From the NCBI GenBank assembly GCA_011390935.1, contig JAABRL010000012.1:1-64000 (forward strand): 64,000 bases of DNA. Reading direction: 5' to 3'. Within the stretch, counting starts at the first letter, position 1, and every line of letters starts with the position of its first letter. The DNA comes from Gemmatimonas sp. Its GTDB lineage: Bacteria > Gemmatimonadota > Gemmatimonadetes > Gemmatimonadales > Gemmatimonadaceae. Of this stretch, positions 9,511-18,716 are shown one piece after another. A program made the position numbers and the translations under genes. Under the pieces are notes generated by a model. That model ran no database searches and was not told where the DNA came from. It saw only the letters and a list, made by a program, of their open reading frames with translations.

Positions 9511-10287
9511 TTACGGCGCGAGCGAGAAGAAGCGACGGGTGTTGGCGAGCGCGAGCGTACCAAGCACGTCGGGCGCGACACCTCGAGCAGCGGCCACTCT
9601 CGCTACGGTGTGGGATACCCACGACGGCTCGTTTCGTTGCCCGCGATGTGGCACCGGAGCGAGATACGGCGCATCCGACTCCACCAAGAGGCGATCATCG
9701 GGAATGCGCTGCAGGAGCGCATCGTCCGTGAACTTCTTGAAGGTCACGACACCGCTGAACGAGATCGACCAGCCCGCCTCGAGCGCCACGTCGGCGAGCG
9801 CGTGCGAACCGGTAAAGCAGTGCAGCACCCCACGCACTCCGCTCGCGGATGCGTCACGCACCATGTCGGCGGTGTCGTGTTCAGCCTCTCGTGTGTGCAC
9901 GACGACTGGGCGATCGAGTTCGCGTGCGAGCGCCAACTGGGCTGCAAAGACACGCCGCTGCACGTCGCGCGGGCTGTGGTCGTAGTGGTAATCCAGCCCG
10001 CATTCGCCGATCGCTACCGCACCATCGGCCACCAGTGATCGGATCGCATCGGGGTGCCCCTCATCCCACGCGGAGGCGTCGTGCGGATGCAGGCCCGCGG
10101 TGAACCACACGAGTCCGGGATACGTCGCCGCGATATCGGCAGCACGGTGCGCGGCGGCGGGTGACTCGCCGATACAGACAATCGCGCGAGCACCGGCATC
10201 CCGGGCTCGCGCGATCACGTCATGCACATCACTCGCAAACTGCTCGCTGGCCAGGTGGACGTGGCTGTCCGCAAAGGGCATGCTCAC
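9511..10287 (-). CDS. tatD: TatD-family metal-dependent hydrolase/DNase
   Basis: TIM-barrel hydrolase of 258 residues; family members are 3'-5' exonucleases acting in DNA repair or quality control. Metal-binding motifs appear in order: DSHVHL (7-12), GECGLDYHY (near 96-104), HTREAEHD, LHCFTG and the terminal ESDAPYLAP. The start is either GTG at 10287 or ATG at 10281 (GTG-AGC-ATG); GTG is kept because an AGG lies 8 bases before it. It lies 35 bases downstream of secF. Confidence 0.92.
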   Translation of the reverse strand: MSMPFADSHVHLASEQFASDVHDVIARARDAGARAIVCIGESPAAAHRAADIAATYPGLVWFTAGLHPHDASAWDEGHPDAIRSLVADGAVAIGECGLDYHYDHSPRDVQRRVFAAQLALARELDRPVVVHTREAEHDTADMVRDASASGVRGVLHCFTGSHALADVALEAGWSISFSGVVTFKKFTDDALLQRIPDDRLLVESDAPYLAPVPHRGQRNEPSWVSHTVARVAAARGVAPDVLGTLALANTRRFFSLAP

Positions 10288-10322
10288 GTGCAGGCCTGCC
10301 AGCGATCAGTGCGACGGATCAC

Positions 10323-11357
10323 TCAGCGCGTCGCTGCCGGCTTGCGCGCCTTCGAGGCCGCGCCGCCCTTGGCACCAGCACCCGCGGCCGCAAGCGCCTG
10401 CATTTCATCTGCGGCGCCACGACGGTGGTTCTTGTCCTCATCACCACGCGGGTAGCGCGCTTCGATGAACAGCAGCAGCGGCGTGGCCACGTACATGGAG
10501 CTGAACACGGCGACCACGACACCAAACGCCATCACGATCGAGAACGGTCGCAGCACCTCGCCCGCGAAGAACAGCAGGGCAAGCGTGGCCGCCAACGTGG
10601 TCGCGTGCGTGAGCACGGAGCGACCGAGCGTCTCGTTGATGGAGCGATTGATCGTGTCGTACAGCGTGGCCTTGCGGAACTTGCGCAGGTTCTCGCGCAC
10701 GCGGTCGAAAATGATGATGGTGTCGTTGGCGGAGTAGCCGAGCACCGTGAGTACGGCGGCGACGACCGTCAGCGAGACTTCGATGTCGAAGATCTTGATG
10801 AACGCGAGTGTGACGACCACGTCGTGCACAAGCGACAGCACGGCCGCGGTGCCGAAGCGCCAATCGAACCGAATCGCGAGATACACGAGCGAGATGATCG
10901 ACGTGAGAATGAGCGCCAGGATCGCTCCGCGGCGCAGCTCGGCGCCCACCTTGGGACCAACGGCTTCGGTGCGCACCACCGTGAACTCACCCGCGCCGAA
11001 TCGCTCCGTCAACGCCGTTTCGATCTTCTTGGCGATGCCTTCGGCGCCGGCTTCCTGCTCATCGACCGACGCCTGATCCTGCGCGCGCACCGTATACTCG
11101 GTGGCTTCACCGAACTGCGTGATTTCGGCGCCCGCCACACCCGCCGACTCGACCGTGGACCGCAGCACGGCCACGTCGGGCGCCTGCTTGAATTCGAGCT
11201 GCATGAGCGTACCGCCCGTGAACTCGATGGAATAGTTCGGACCGCCGGTGACCCCGAACGTCGCCAGGCCGACCACCACGAACGCGACCGTGATGGCCGC
11301 CGCGATACGCCAGAAGCGGAGGAAGTCGTACGAGGTCTTGCTGAAGAGACGAATCAT
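10323..11357 (-). CDS. secF: Protein translocase subunit SecF
   Basis: Inner-membrane partner of SecD that uses the proton motive force to pull proteins across after SecYEG export. The 344-residue sequence has a first membrane helix (17-35), the F-T-G motif of SecF (YSIEFTGGTLMQL, 42-54), a periplasmic domain, and the C-terminal bundle with ANDTIIIFDRVREN. The C-terminal tail is rich in Ala, Gly and Lys and not conserved. It starts 7 bases after secD, so the pair is one transcript. Confidence 0.95.
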   Translation of the reverse strand: MIRLFSKTSYDFLRFWRIAAAITVAFVVVGLATFGVTGGPNYSIEFTGGTLMQLEFKQAPDVAVLRSTVESAGVAGAEITQFGEATEYTVRAQDQASVDEQEAGAEGIAKKIETALTERFGAGEFTVVRTEAVGPKVGAELRRGAILALILTSIISLVYLAIRFDWRFGTAAVLSLVHDVVVTLAFIKIFDIEVSLTVVAAVLTVLGYSANDTIIIFDRVRENLRKFRKATLYDTINRSINETLGRSVLTHATTLAATLALLFFAGEVLRPFSIVMAFGVVVAVFSSMYVATPLLLFIEARYPRGDEDKNHRRGAADEMQALAAAGAGAKGGAASKARKPAATR

Positions 11358-11364
11358 GGGCGGC

Positions 11365-13005
11365 TCAGATGCTCAGGGCCTTGGCGCCGCGGGTCTGCTG
11401 CAGCCAGAGCATGAAGAAGGTGCGGCTGACAAAGAGCGCCGTAAAGAGAGACGCCACCACGCCAGCGATGAGGGTAACCGCGAATCCACGCACCGGTCCC
11501 GACCCGTACTGATACAAGACGGCGCCGGAGAGGATCGTGGTGACGGCCGAGTCGACGATGGCCGACAGTGCGTGCCGGAAGCCCTCGTCCACCGACAGGC
11601 GCACGGACTTGCCTGCGTCGAGTTCCTCTCGGATTCGCTCGAAAATCAGCACGTTCGCGTCCACCGCGATACCGACGGAGAGCACGAAGCCGGCAAGCCC
11701 GGGCAATGTGAGCACCGCATCGAAGCCAGCGAGGACCGCGGCGGTGAACAGCACGTAGAGCGCAAGCGCCGCCACCGCCAGCGTACCGGCGAACCGGTAG
11801 TAGCCGATCATGATGACAATCACGAGCAGCACCGACAGCGCGAGCGCGCGCACGCCCTTGTCGATCGAGTCCTGTCCGAGGCTGGCGCCGATGTTGCGCA
11901 CCTCGGTGATCTTGAGCGGCACGGGGAGCGCGCCGGCGCGCAGCACCAGCGCCAGATCCTGCGCCGCCTGCAGCGAGCCGCCACCAAGCGTGATCTGGCC
12001 GTTGCGGCCGATCGAACTCTGAATGACCGGCGCCGTCATGACCTTGTCGTCGAGGACGATGGCCATGTTTTCCTTCAGATGCTTGGCCGTCTCGTTCTTG
12101 AACCGACGCCCGCCTTCGTTGTTCAGCGTGAACGTCACGACGTTGCCATCCACCGGATCGGTGTTCGGGCGTGCGTCGATGAGGTACTCACCCGTGATGA
12201 TCGGCTTCGCATCGAGCATGTACAGCTCGCGATAGCGCTGATTGCCGGCCACGAGTTCCTCCGAGCCCCACTTGAGCTGCTTGCCCGGCGGAATGACGGC
12301 CTGCACGGATGGCGTATTCAATGCCGAGGCCAGTGCGTCGTAGGCCTCGATCGGCACGACGTACTGTCCAGGGACCGCGCCGCCGGCCACGTTCGACGTG
12401 AACAGACCCGCCGACGGCGTGGCCGGGGTCGTTGCCGCGGCGCTGTCCGAATCGGCCGCCGCAGAATCACCGCCGAAGAGCGACGTCACGCCGACCGAGC
12501 GCGCCGTGTCGCCCGTGGCCACCTGCGTGCCGCTTCGAATCCCCGCGGCAGCCGCGGCCTGATCGAGACGCGCCAACACGCGCTCGAGCGCCTGCGTGCG
12601 GTCGGTGATCTGGAACTGCAGGAACGCCGCTTCGGACACGACCGACTGGGCGCGCTCCGGATCGTCGATGCCAGGCAGCTCGACGACGAGTCGATCGGTC
12701 CCGATCTTCTGCACGACCGGTTCGGCCACGCCGAACTCGTCGATACGCTGACGGATCACCTTGAGTGCGCGATCCAGCGCCTCTGCCTTGTCGGCGACGG
12801 CCTGCTTGGACTCGTCGACCTCGAGCGTGAGGTGCATCCCGCCCTGGAGGTCGAGGCCCTTCTTGAGGGGGACGCGCTTGACGGTGTCATAAACAAAGAC
12901 GCCGTCACGCTTGACGCGCTCAATGACAGTTCGCGGAAAGAGCGCCCACGCCGAAACGAGGACACACCCGAGAATGAGGAGAAGGCGATTACGAATGTTC
13001 GCCAT
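11365..13005 (-). CDS. secD: Protein translocase subunit SecD
   Basis: Six-helix export motor subunit of 546 residues. The first helix is followed by [15 protein letters not shown], the SecD signature, then the large periplasmic P1 domain including an inserted Ala/Asp/Ser-rich stretch ([20 protein letters not shown]) that is probably a flexible loop. The C-terminal part has [18 protein letters not shown] and the last helices. The ATG at 13005 (MANIRNRLL) was chosen; the upstream extension has no signal-like or family character. No yajC is seen upstream, where it often lies. Confidence 0.95.
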   Translation of the reverse strand: MANIRNRLLLILGCVLVSAWALFPRTVIERVKRDGVFVYDTVKRVPLKKGLDLQGGMHLTLEVDESKQAVADKAEALDRALKVIRQRIDEFGVAEPVVQKIGTDRLVVELPGIDDPERAQSVVSEAAFLQFQITDRTQALERVLARLDQAAAAAGIRSGTQVATGDTARSVGVTSLFGGDSAAADSDSAAATTPATPSAGLFTSNVAGGAVPGQYVVPIEAYDALASALNTPSVQAVIPPGKQLKWGSEELVAGNQRYRELYMLDAKPIITGEYLIDARPNTDPVDGNVVTFTLNNEGGRRFKNETAKHLKENMAIVLDDKVMTAPVIQSSIGRNGQITLGGGSLQAAQDLALVLRAGALPVPLKITEVRNIGASLGQDSIDKGVRALALSVLLVIVIMIGYYRFAGTLAVAALALYVLFTAAVLAGFDAVLTLPGLAGFVLSVGIAVDANVLIFERIREELDAGKSVRLSVDEGFRHALSAIVDSAVTTILSGAVLYQYGSGPVRGFAVTLIAGVVASLFTALFVSRTFFMLWLQQTRGAKALSI

Positions 13006-13090
13006 CGCGGCCGGTGGCTGAAGGCAAAAAAAGGGCGAGCGCCAGCCGGAATCCCGACGACGCCGCATGAGTAGGGTCTAGCCCTGTAAC

Positions 13091-14023
13091 TTAGGTGGCG
13101 AGGGCCGCTCGCGCCAAGTCCTCATCGATACGCAACTGCGCCCGAAGGGTCTCGGCGTCGTCGAAGCGGCGCACTTCGCGCAGCCGCTTGAGAAAGCGGA
13201 CCTCCACCGGCTGCCCATACCAATCACCTGACGCGTCGAAGAGGTGCGCCTCGAGCCGCCGATCCGTCTCGTTCCACGTCGGGCGTCCGCCCAGATTCAG
13301 CATGCCGCCGAACTCTCCGTCCGGGAGCTGCACGCGAACCGCGTACACCCCGTCCGGCGGCAGCAGCTTGCGCGTCGACACCGGGGCGAGATTCACGGTC
13401 GGGAAACCGAGGGCCCGGCCGCGCTTCTCGCCATGCACCACGGTGCTCCAGACGCCATACAGCCGTCCGAGTCCGTCGGCCGCCCGCAGGAGATCTCCGC
13501 CCGCCACGGCACGACGGATCGCCGTCGACGAAACGGGATGTCCCTCGCTGCCCTGCACCGGTTCCACCAGTTCCACGCTGAAGCCCCGCACCGCCCCCAG
13601 CGCCTGCAGCACCGACGCGTCACCCATACGGTCGCGTCCGAACCCGTGATCGTGCCCCACCAGGAGCGCCCGCAGCTGACAGCGCGAGAGCAGGATCTCA
13701 TCCACGAACCGCTCCGCGGACATGGCCGCCAGCGCCGGTGTGAAGGGGAGCACCACGGTCACATCGACCCCGGTGCGCGAGAGCGCGTCGAGCTTCTCGT
13801 CGCGCGTGGTCAACAATGGCGGCGCCGCCGAGGGGTTGACCACCTCGAGTGGATGCGGATCGAAGGTGACCACGATCGACGTGAGTTGACGCTCCTGCGC
13901 GAGGCGCACCAACCGGGCGACGACATCCTGATGCCCACGATGCACCCCGTCGAAGGTGCCCACAGTGATCGCGGCCCCAGCGGTCGTCAGCGTGAGCGGC
14001 GTCGTGCCATCGACGACGATCAT
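13091..14023 (-). CDS. ribF: Bifunctional riboflavin kinase/FAD synthetase
   Basis: Makes FMN from riboflavin and then FAD. The 310-residue protein begins with the nucleotidyltransferase domain (VGTFDGVHRGHQDVV, GHDHGFGRDRMGD, SSTAIRRAVAGGD) and ends with the flavokinase domain (EKRGRALGFPTVNL, and WNETDRRLEAHLFD). The ATG at 14023 forms an ATGA overlap with the truB stop, which fixes the start. It is the last gene of the rimP-nusA-infB operon; ribF after truB is a widely kept order. Confidence 0.95.
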   Translation of the reverse strand: MIVVDGTTPLTLTTAGAAITVGTFDGVHRGHQDVVARLVRLAQERQLTSIVVTFDPHPLEVVNPSAAPPLLTTRDEKLDALSRTGVDVTVVLPFTPALAAMSAERFVDEILLSRCQLRALLVGHDHGFGRDRMGDASVLQALGAVRGFSVELVEPVQGSEGHPVSSTAIRRAVAGGDLLRAADGLGRLYGVWSTVVHGEKRGRALGFPTVNLAPVSTRKLLPPDGVYAVRVQLPDGEFGGMLNLGGRPTWNETDRRLEAHLFDASGDWYGQPVEVRFLKRLREVRRFDDAETLRAQLRIDEDLARAALAT

Positions 14024-14922
14024 GGGCGTGGCTCCGGTTCCCCCAAGACCACGCGAGGCTGCCACACACCGGTGTCATGTCGCAGCCCTCGCTCGGCGAT
14101 GGCAACGATGTGCCCGGTGTCCTCGCGCACCAGCACCGCCGACGCGCCGTCGATGCTGGCCTCGATCGTGCGACCCAGGCGCACGTTGCTCACGTCGTCA
14201 GGCGCGAGCCGTTGCACGGGGAGGTGCGGCATCGCGACCAGCGCCGACGTGAGGGGCACCATGGCCCCGGGCGCCAGAGCGTCGAACGACCGCGCGTGCT
14301 CGACCAGCAACGGTCCACTCGCCACGCGCCGAAGGGACGCGCAGTGGGCCACGGTGCCGAGCGCCTGCCCGAGATCGCGGGCGAGTGCCCGGATGTACGT
14401 GCCACCGCTGCAACGGATCTCGGCATCGAGCCAGTCCGCACCGCGCGCCAGTTCCTCCCACGCGTGCACGGTGATGGCAACCGGCGGTAGTGACACCGCC
14501 TCACCGCGCCGAGCTTTCGCATACGCACGCTCTCCGTCGACATGCTTGGCCGAGTACGCCGGCGGCACCTGTTGGAGCGGACCGGTGAGCGACGCCAAGG
14601 CGTCCGTGAGCCGCGACCACTGCGGCGCAGGTCCCTGCGCGATCTCGGTGCCCGTGCTGTCGTCCGTATCGGTCGCTCGCCCAAACGCGATGCGCGTACG
14701 ATACACCTTGGGCTCGCCGAGCACGTACGGCAGCAGGCGAGTGGCCTGCCCCACGGCACACACGAGCAGGCCGGTGGCAAAGGGATCGAGCGTGCCGGCG
14801 TGACCAACGCGTCGTGTGCGCTGCGAACGCCGCACGCGCGCCACGACATCATGCGAGGTGACGCCGGCGGGTTTGTCGACCAGCAACAGCCCGTCCAGCA
14901 ACGTGGGATCGGGCGTGAGCAC
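14020..14922 (-). CDS. truB: tRNA pseudouridine-55 synthase TruB
   Basis: Modifies U55 in the T loop of tRNAs. The 300-residue protein has LLVDKPAGVTSHDVV near the N-terminus, the catalytic motif GHAGTLDPFATGLL with its Asp, and KVYRTRIAFGRATDTDDSTG. A GTG at 14922 (VLTPDP) is the first plausible start after the rbfA stop; a TTG four to eight codons further in cannot be excluded. It lies 13 bases after rbfA. Confidence 0.92.
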   Translation of the reverse strand: MLTPDPTLLDGLLLVDKPAGVTSHDVVARVRRSQRTRRVGHAGTLDPFATGLLVCAVGQATRLLPYVLGEPKVYRTRIAFGRATDTDDSTGTEIAQGPAPQWSRLTDALASLTGPLQQVPPAYSAKHVDGERAYAKARRGEAVSLPPVAITVHAWEELARGADWLDAEIRCSGGTYIRALARDLGQALGTVAHCASLRRVASGPLLVEHARSFDALAPGAMVPLTSALVAMPHLPVQRLAPDDVSNVRLGRTIEASIDGASAVLVREDTGHIVAIAERGLRHDTGVWQPRVVLGEPEPRP

Positions 14923-14935
14923 GTGCGGCTCGGTG

Positions 14936-15367
14936 CTACGCAGCGGTATCAGTCCCGCTGCTGTCGTCGCCGTCCGCCTGCGCGTCCGCGCCGGCATCCT
15001 CCCCGGCGACAGGTTCCACACGCACCTGCGCAAGCAACGCCTCGATGCGCGCGGCGTGCGCAATGCTCTCGTCGACCTTGAACTCGATTTCGGGCGCCGC
15101 CCGCAAGCGCAGCGCACGACCAATGGTTCCGCGCAGATGATGCGCCACGGAGGCGAGCCCTTCGAACGTATCGGCCCGCTCCTTGTCGCTTCCCAACACA
15201 CTCACGTACACCTTCGCATGGCGCAGATCGCGCGTGACATCGACACCCGTGACGGTGACCATGCCGCGGAGACGGGGATCCTTGGCCCCGTCCCGCAGAA
15301 ACATCGCCACTTCCGTGCGGATGCCTTCGGCCACGCGTTCAGCGCGCCTGGGATCGCCTCCGGTCAT
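14936..15367 (-). CDS. rbfA: Ribosome-binding factor A
   Basis: Cold-shock-associated 30S assembly factor that binds near the 16S 5' helix. The 143-residue protein shows the KH-type core: RVAEGIRTEVAMFLRDGAKDP, VTVTGVDVTRDLRHAKVYVSV and LRGTIGRALRLRAAPEIEFKVDES. The last about 20 residues are Asp/Ala/Thr-rich and variable. It lies 11 bases after infB. Confidence 0.95.
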   Translation of the reverse strand: MTGGDPRRAERVAEGIRTEVAMFLRDGAKDPRLRGMVTVTGVDVTRDLRHAKVYVSVLGSDKERADTFEGLASVAHHLRGTIGRALRLRAAPEIEFKVDESIAHAARIEALLAQVRVEPVAGEDAGADAQADGDDSSGTDTAA

Positions 15368-15378
15368 GTCACCCTCCC

Positions 15379-18312
15379 TTACGAGGAACGCGCGGAATCG
15401 TCGAGCGTGCGCGCGACCTCTTCAGTGCGGTAGGCTTCGATCACGTCGCCGACCTTGACGTCATTGAAGTTCTCGACGCCGATACCGCACTCGTAGCCTT
15501 CCTTGACTTCCTTCGCATCGTCCTTGAAGCGACGCAGCGAGCCGAGCGTGCCGTCGTACAGCTCGACACCATCGCGAACCACGCGGACTCGCGAGCCACG
15601 CGTAATGCTGCCGCTGCGCACGAGACAACCGGCGATCGTGCCAACGCGCGCGACCTTGAACACCTCGCGCACCTCGGCTTCGCCCGTAACCACTTCGCGC
15701 GACTCGGGGCGCAGCATGCCTTCGAGCGCCGAGCGCACATCGGCGACCGCTTCGTAAATGATGCGATACAGCTTGATGTCGACGCCTTCCCGCTCGGCGG
15801 CGTTTCGGGCGTTGTTGTCGGGACGCACGTGGAAGCCAATGATGATGGCGCCCGATGCCTTCGCGAGCAGGATGTCGCTTTCGGTAATCGCACCCACACC
15901 GCGGTGCACGATGTCGACCGACACTTCGCCGGTGGACAGCTGCCCGAGTGCGTCGGCCAGCGCCTCGGCCGGACCACCCTGGTCGGCCTTGATGAGCAGG
16001 CGCAGCTGACGCTTCTCGCCGGCCGCGGTCTGCGACATGAAGTCTTCGAGCGACACGTTGCCGCGCGATGTGCGACGGCTGCGTGCCTCACGATCGAGAC
16101 GTTCGCGGCGCTGCGCAATGTCGCGCGCCTGCGAGGCGTCATCGACCACGATCATCTGGTCGCCCGCCATCGGCACGCCAGGGAGACCGAGGATCTGCAC
16201 CGGAATGGCCGGACCGGCCGACTTGACGGTCTTCCCGCGCTCGTCGAGCAGCGCGCGCACACGGCCGGAGAACATGCCACAGATGAAGTCGTCACCGACC
16301 TTCAGCGTGCCGTTCTGCACGAGCACGGTCGCAACCGATCCCTTGCCCGGATCGAGCTGCGCTTCGACCACCGTGCCGGTGGCGTTGCGTGCCGGGTTGG
16401 CCTTGAGGTCGAGGATTTCGGACTGCAGCAGGATCTGCTCGAGCAGTTCCGGCACACCCGTGCCGTGCTTGGCCGAGATTTCCGACGAGAGCGTGGTGCC
16501 ACCGAAGTCTTCGAGCACCACCTCGTGCTGCAGCAGATCCTGCTTGACCTTGTTGGGATTGGCCTGCGGCAGATCGACTTTGTTGATCGCCACGATCATC
16601 GGCACGCCGGCACTCTTGGCGTGCGAGATCGCTTCGATCGTCTGCGGCATGACCTGGTCATCGGCCGCCACCACCAGCACCACGATGTCCGTGACCTGCG
16701 CACCACGCGCACGCATGGCGGTGAACGCCTCGTGACCCGGGGTGTCGAGGAACGTGATCATCTTGCCGCCGGGCAGCGTGACGTGATACGCACCGATATG
16801 CTGCGTGATGCCACCGGCTTCACCGGCAACCACGTTGGCCTTGCGGATGTAGTCGAGCAGCGATGTCTTGCCGTGGTCGACGTGACCCATGATGGTCACG
16901 ATGGCCGGGCGAGACACGAGCGACTCGGGCGTATCGACCACCGGCTCTTCACCGAGGTCGGCCGAATACTCCTCTTCCTTCACAGCCTCGAAGCCGAACT
17001 CGCTGGCAATGAGTTCGATCTGGTCGAAGTCGAGACGCTGATTGATGGTGACCATGAGGCCGAGCGTCTTGAACGCGAAGCCCACGATCTGCGTGGCCGA
17101 GATGCCGAGGATCTGCGCGAGTTCGGACACCGTGATGAACTCGTTGACGCGTACGGTCTTCTTTTCGCGCTCGGCGGCTTCGGCACGCTGCGCTTCCATC
17201 TCTTCGCGTGCATCGAAGCGACCACGACCTCGGCGTGCCCCACCGGGGCCACGCATGGCGGTCATCGTCTTGGTGATGTTCGCCGAGACGGCTTCCTGAT
17301 CGACCGATCCGCGCTTGCCTTTCTTGCCGCGACGCGGACCTGCCGCGCCCCCGGCGGGCGCGCCACCACTCATGCCGCCGGTATTGCCACCACCCGGCCC
17401 TCCGGCCATCGGCGCGCCGGGACGTCGATCGTCACGACGTGCACCGCCCGAGAGTCCACCGCCCGGCGCCGCACTGGCGATCGGCCGTGCGCCGAATGGT
17501 GCTGACGTGCGCCCACGGGGTGCACCAGGGGTGATCGGGCGCGGACGCAGCCGGGACGGCTCTGACGGCGTGGGGGCGGCCGGTGGCGCACTCGGCGACG
17601 CCGAAGCGACCGGAACCGGACGCGGCGCAGGCGGCGCTGCGGGCGGTGCCACCGGGGCGGCGACGGGCGTTTCAGGTGCCGGCACGGCTTCGGTCGTGGC
17701 GTTCGCGGTGGCGGCGGCCGGCGCAGTGGGCGCTTCCACGGCAGGCTCACGCTCGACCGCAGCGGCGGCGGCGGCGGCCTCCGCGGCGGCGCGCTCGGCC
17801 TCGGCCTGGCGCGCTGCTGCGAGGGCGGCCGCCTGTTCGGCAGCGGCCCGTTCAGCCGCAGCGGCCCGTTCGGCAGCGACCCGCTCGGCGGCTTCCCGCG
17901 CCGCCGCTTCGCGCTGCTCGGCTTCGGCTCGTTCCGCCTCACGCTGCGCTTCGACGGCCGCGACGGCTTCCGCCTCGGCCGCGGCTTCCTGCTGCGCGGC
18001 CTCGACATCGGCGCGGCGACGACGGCGCACGGCCGGCGTGGACTCATCGGACGTCTCGACCGGTGGCGCCTCGACCGGCTCCTCCGCCTTGGTGCGGCGA
18101 CGGCGCGGCTTGGCCTCCGGCACCGGGTTTGCCTGTTCCGCTCGCGTGCGCTTCTCACGCTCCCAGCGAACTCGGGCGCGCGCTACCTGGTCGTCCGTGA
18201 GCAGCGACATGTGGCTGCGTACCGGGACGTCCATTTGGCGAAGCAGGGCGATCACTTCATCGGCTGGAATGCCGAATTCACCCGCCATGTCATGCACACG
18301 AAGCTTGCTCAA
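15379..18312 (-). CDS. infB: Translation initiation factor IF-2
   Basis: GTPase that places fMet-tRNA on the 30S subunit. The protein has 977 residues. An IF2N helix region (1-55) is followed by a very long low-complexity linker (about 60-390) of Ala/Glu/Arg-rich coiled coil, then Pro/Ala/Ser and Gly-rich blocks, then a second IF2N domain (near 410-460). The G domain begins near 472 with GHVDHGKTSLLD (G1), DTPGHEAFTAMR (G3) and NKVDLP (G4), and domains II-IV complete the protein. The start overlaps the L7Ae-like gene by four bases. Confidence 0.97.
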   Translation of the reverse strand: MSKLRVHDMAGEFGIPADEVIALLRQMDVPVRSHMSLLTDDQVARARVRWEREKRTRAEQANPVPEAKPRRRRTKAEEPVEAPPVETSDESTPAVRRRRRADVEAAQQEAAAEAEAVAAVEAQREAERAEAEQREAAAREAAERVAAERAAAAERAAAEQAAALAAARQAEAERAAAEAAAAAAAVEREPAVEAPTAPAAATANATTEAVPAPETPVAAPVAPPAAPPAPRPVPVASASPSAPPAAPTPSEPSRLRPRPITPGAPRGRTSAPFGARPIASAAPGGGLSGGARRDDRRPGAPMAGGPGGGNTGGMSGGAPAGGAAGPRRGKKGKRGSVDQEAVSANITKTMTAMRGPGGARRGRGRFDAREEMEAQRAEAAEREKKTVRVNEFITVSELAQILGISATQIVGFAFKTLGLMVTINQRLDFDQIELIASEFGFEAVKEEEYSADLGEEPVVDTPESLVSRPAIVTIMGHVDHGKTSLLDYIRKANVVAGEAGGITQHIGAYHVTLPGGKMITFLDTPGHEAFTAMRARGAQVTDIVVLVVAADDQVMPQTIEAISHAKSAGVPMIVAINKVDLPQANPNKVKQDLLQHEVVLEDFGGTTLSSEISAKHGTGVPELLEQILLQSEILDLKANPARNATGTVVEAQLDPGKGSVATVLVQNGTLKVGDDFICGMFSGRVRALLDERGKTVKSAGPAIPVQILGLPGVPMAGDQMIVVDDASQARDIAQRRERLDREARSRRTSRGNVSLEDFMSQTAAGEKRQLRLLIKADQGGPAEALADALGQLSTGEVSVDIVHRGVGAITESDILLAKASGAIIIGFHVRPDNNARNAAEREGVDIKLYRIIYEAVADVRSALEGMLRPESREVVTGEAEVREVFKVARVGTIAGCLVRSGSITRGSRVRVVRDGVELYDGTLGSLRRFKDDAKEVKEGYECGIGVENFNDVKVGDVIEAYRTEEVARTLDDSARSS

Positions 18313-18716
18313 CCCTTCCTCCTCTGCGCGTCACGCGCCGCATCGCCGGAATCGAGCGTCCCCCCAGTGGAGAAATGCCCGACAGCGTCGCGGATCCCGC
18401 GCGCCAGCGCTTTATCTACTATACCGACCGCGGCGGTGGAATCACGTCCCACCACCGCGCCCAGCTCGGCCGCACTCGGCCACTCAAATATCTCGACCCG
18501 CTTTGCCCGCAGGATAGGCACCACCTTGTCAAGCGTGTGTCGCGAGACATCGACCGCGATGAGGGCCAGTACCACCGTGCCCTTTCGCGCTGCCTCCCGC
18601 ACCTGCTCCGCCCCGACGATCACCAGGCGGCCACGCACGCCAAGTCCTACCAGTCCCAGTACTTTCCGACGCACCGCCTCAGGGAGCCCCTCGGCAGGCG
18701 TCGATGCCTCGTCCAT
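18309..18716 (-). CDS. L7Ae/L30e-like ribosomal protein family (YlxQ-like)
   Basis: A 135-residue protein with the L7Ae/L30e/S12e fold pattern: GLGVRGRLVIVGAEQVREAARKG, ALIAVDVSRHTLDKV, and a C-terminal AVGIVDKALARGI. In many bacteria a small L7Ae relative (YlxQ) sits between nusA and infB, exactly as here, and binds kink-turn RNA. The N-terminal and C-terminal tails are charged and probably disordered. It overlaps infB, and its start codon touches the end of nusA. Confidence 0.8.
   Translation of the reverse strand: MDEASTPAEGLPEAVRRKVLGLVGLGVRGRLVIVGAEQVREAARKGTVVLALIAVDVSRHTLDKVVPILRAKRVEIFEWPSAAELGAVVGRDSTAAVGIVDKALARGIRDAVGHFSTGGTLDSGDAARDAQRRKG

Noticed and set aside
11248-13074. A 608-residue plus-strand open frame opposite secD
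   Set aside because: Antisense shadow; secD is fully supported by motifs.
15829-17505. A 558-residue open frame on the plus strand opposite infB
   Set aside because: Antisense shadow of IF-2; its sequence follows the complementary codon pattern and has no domain.
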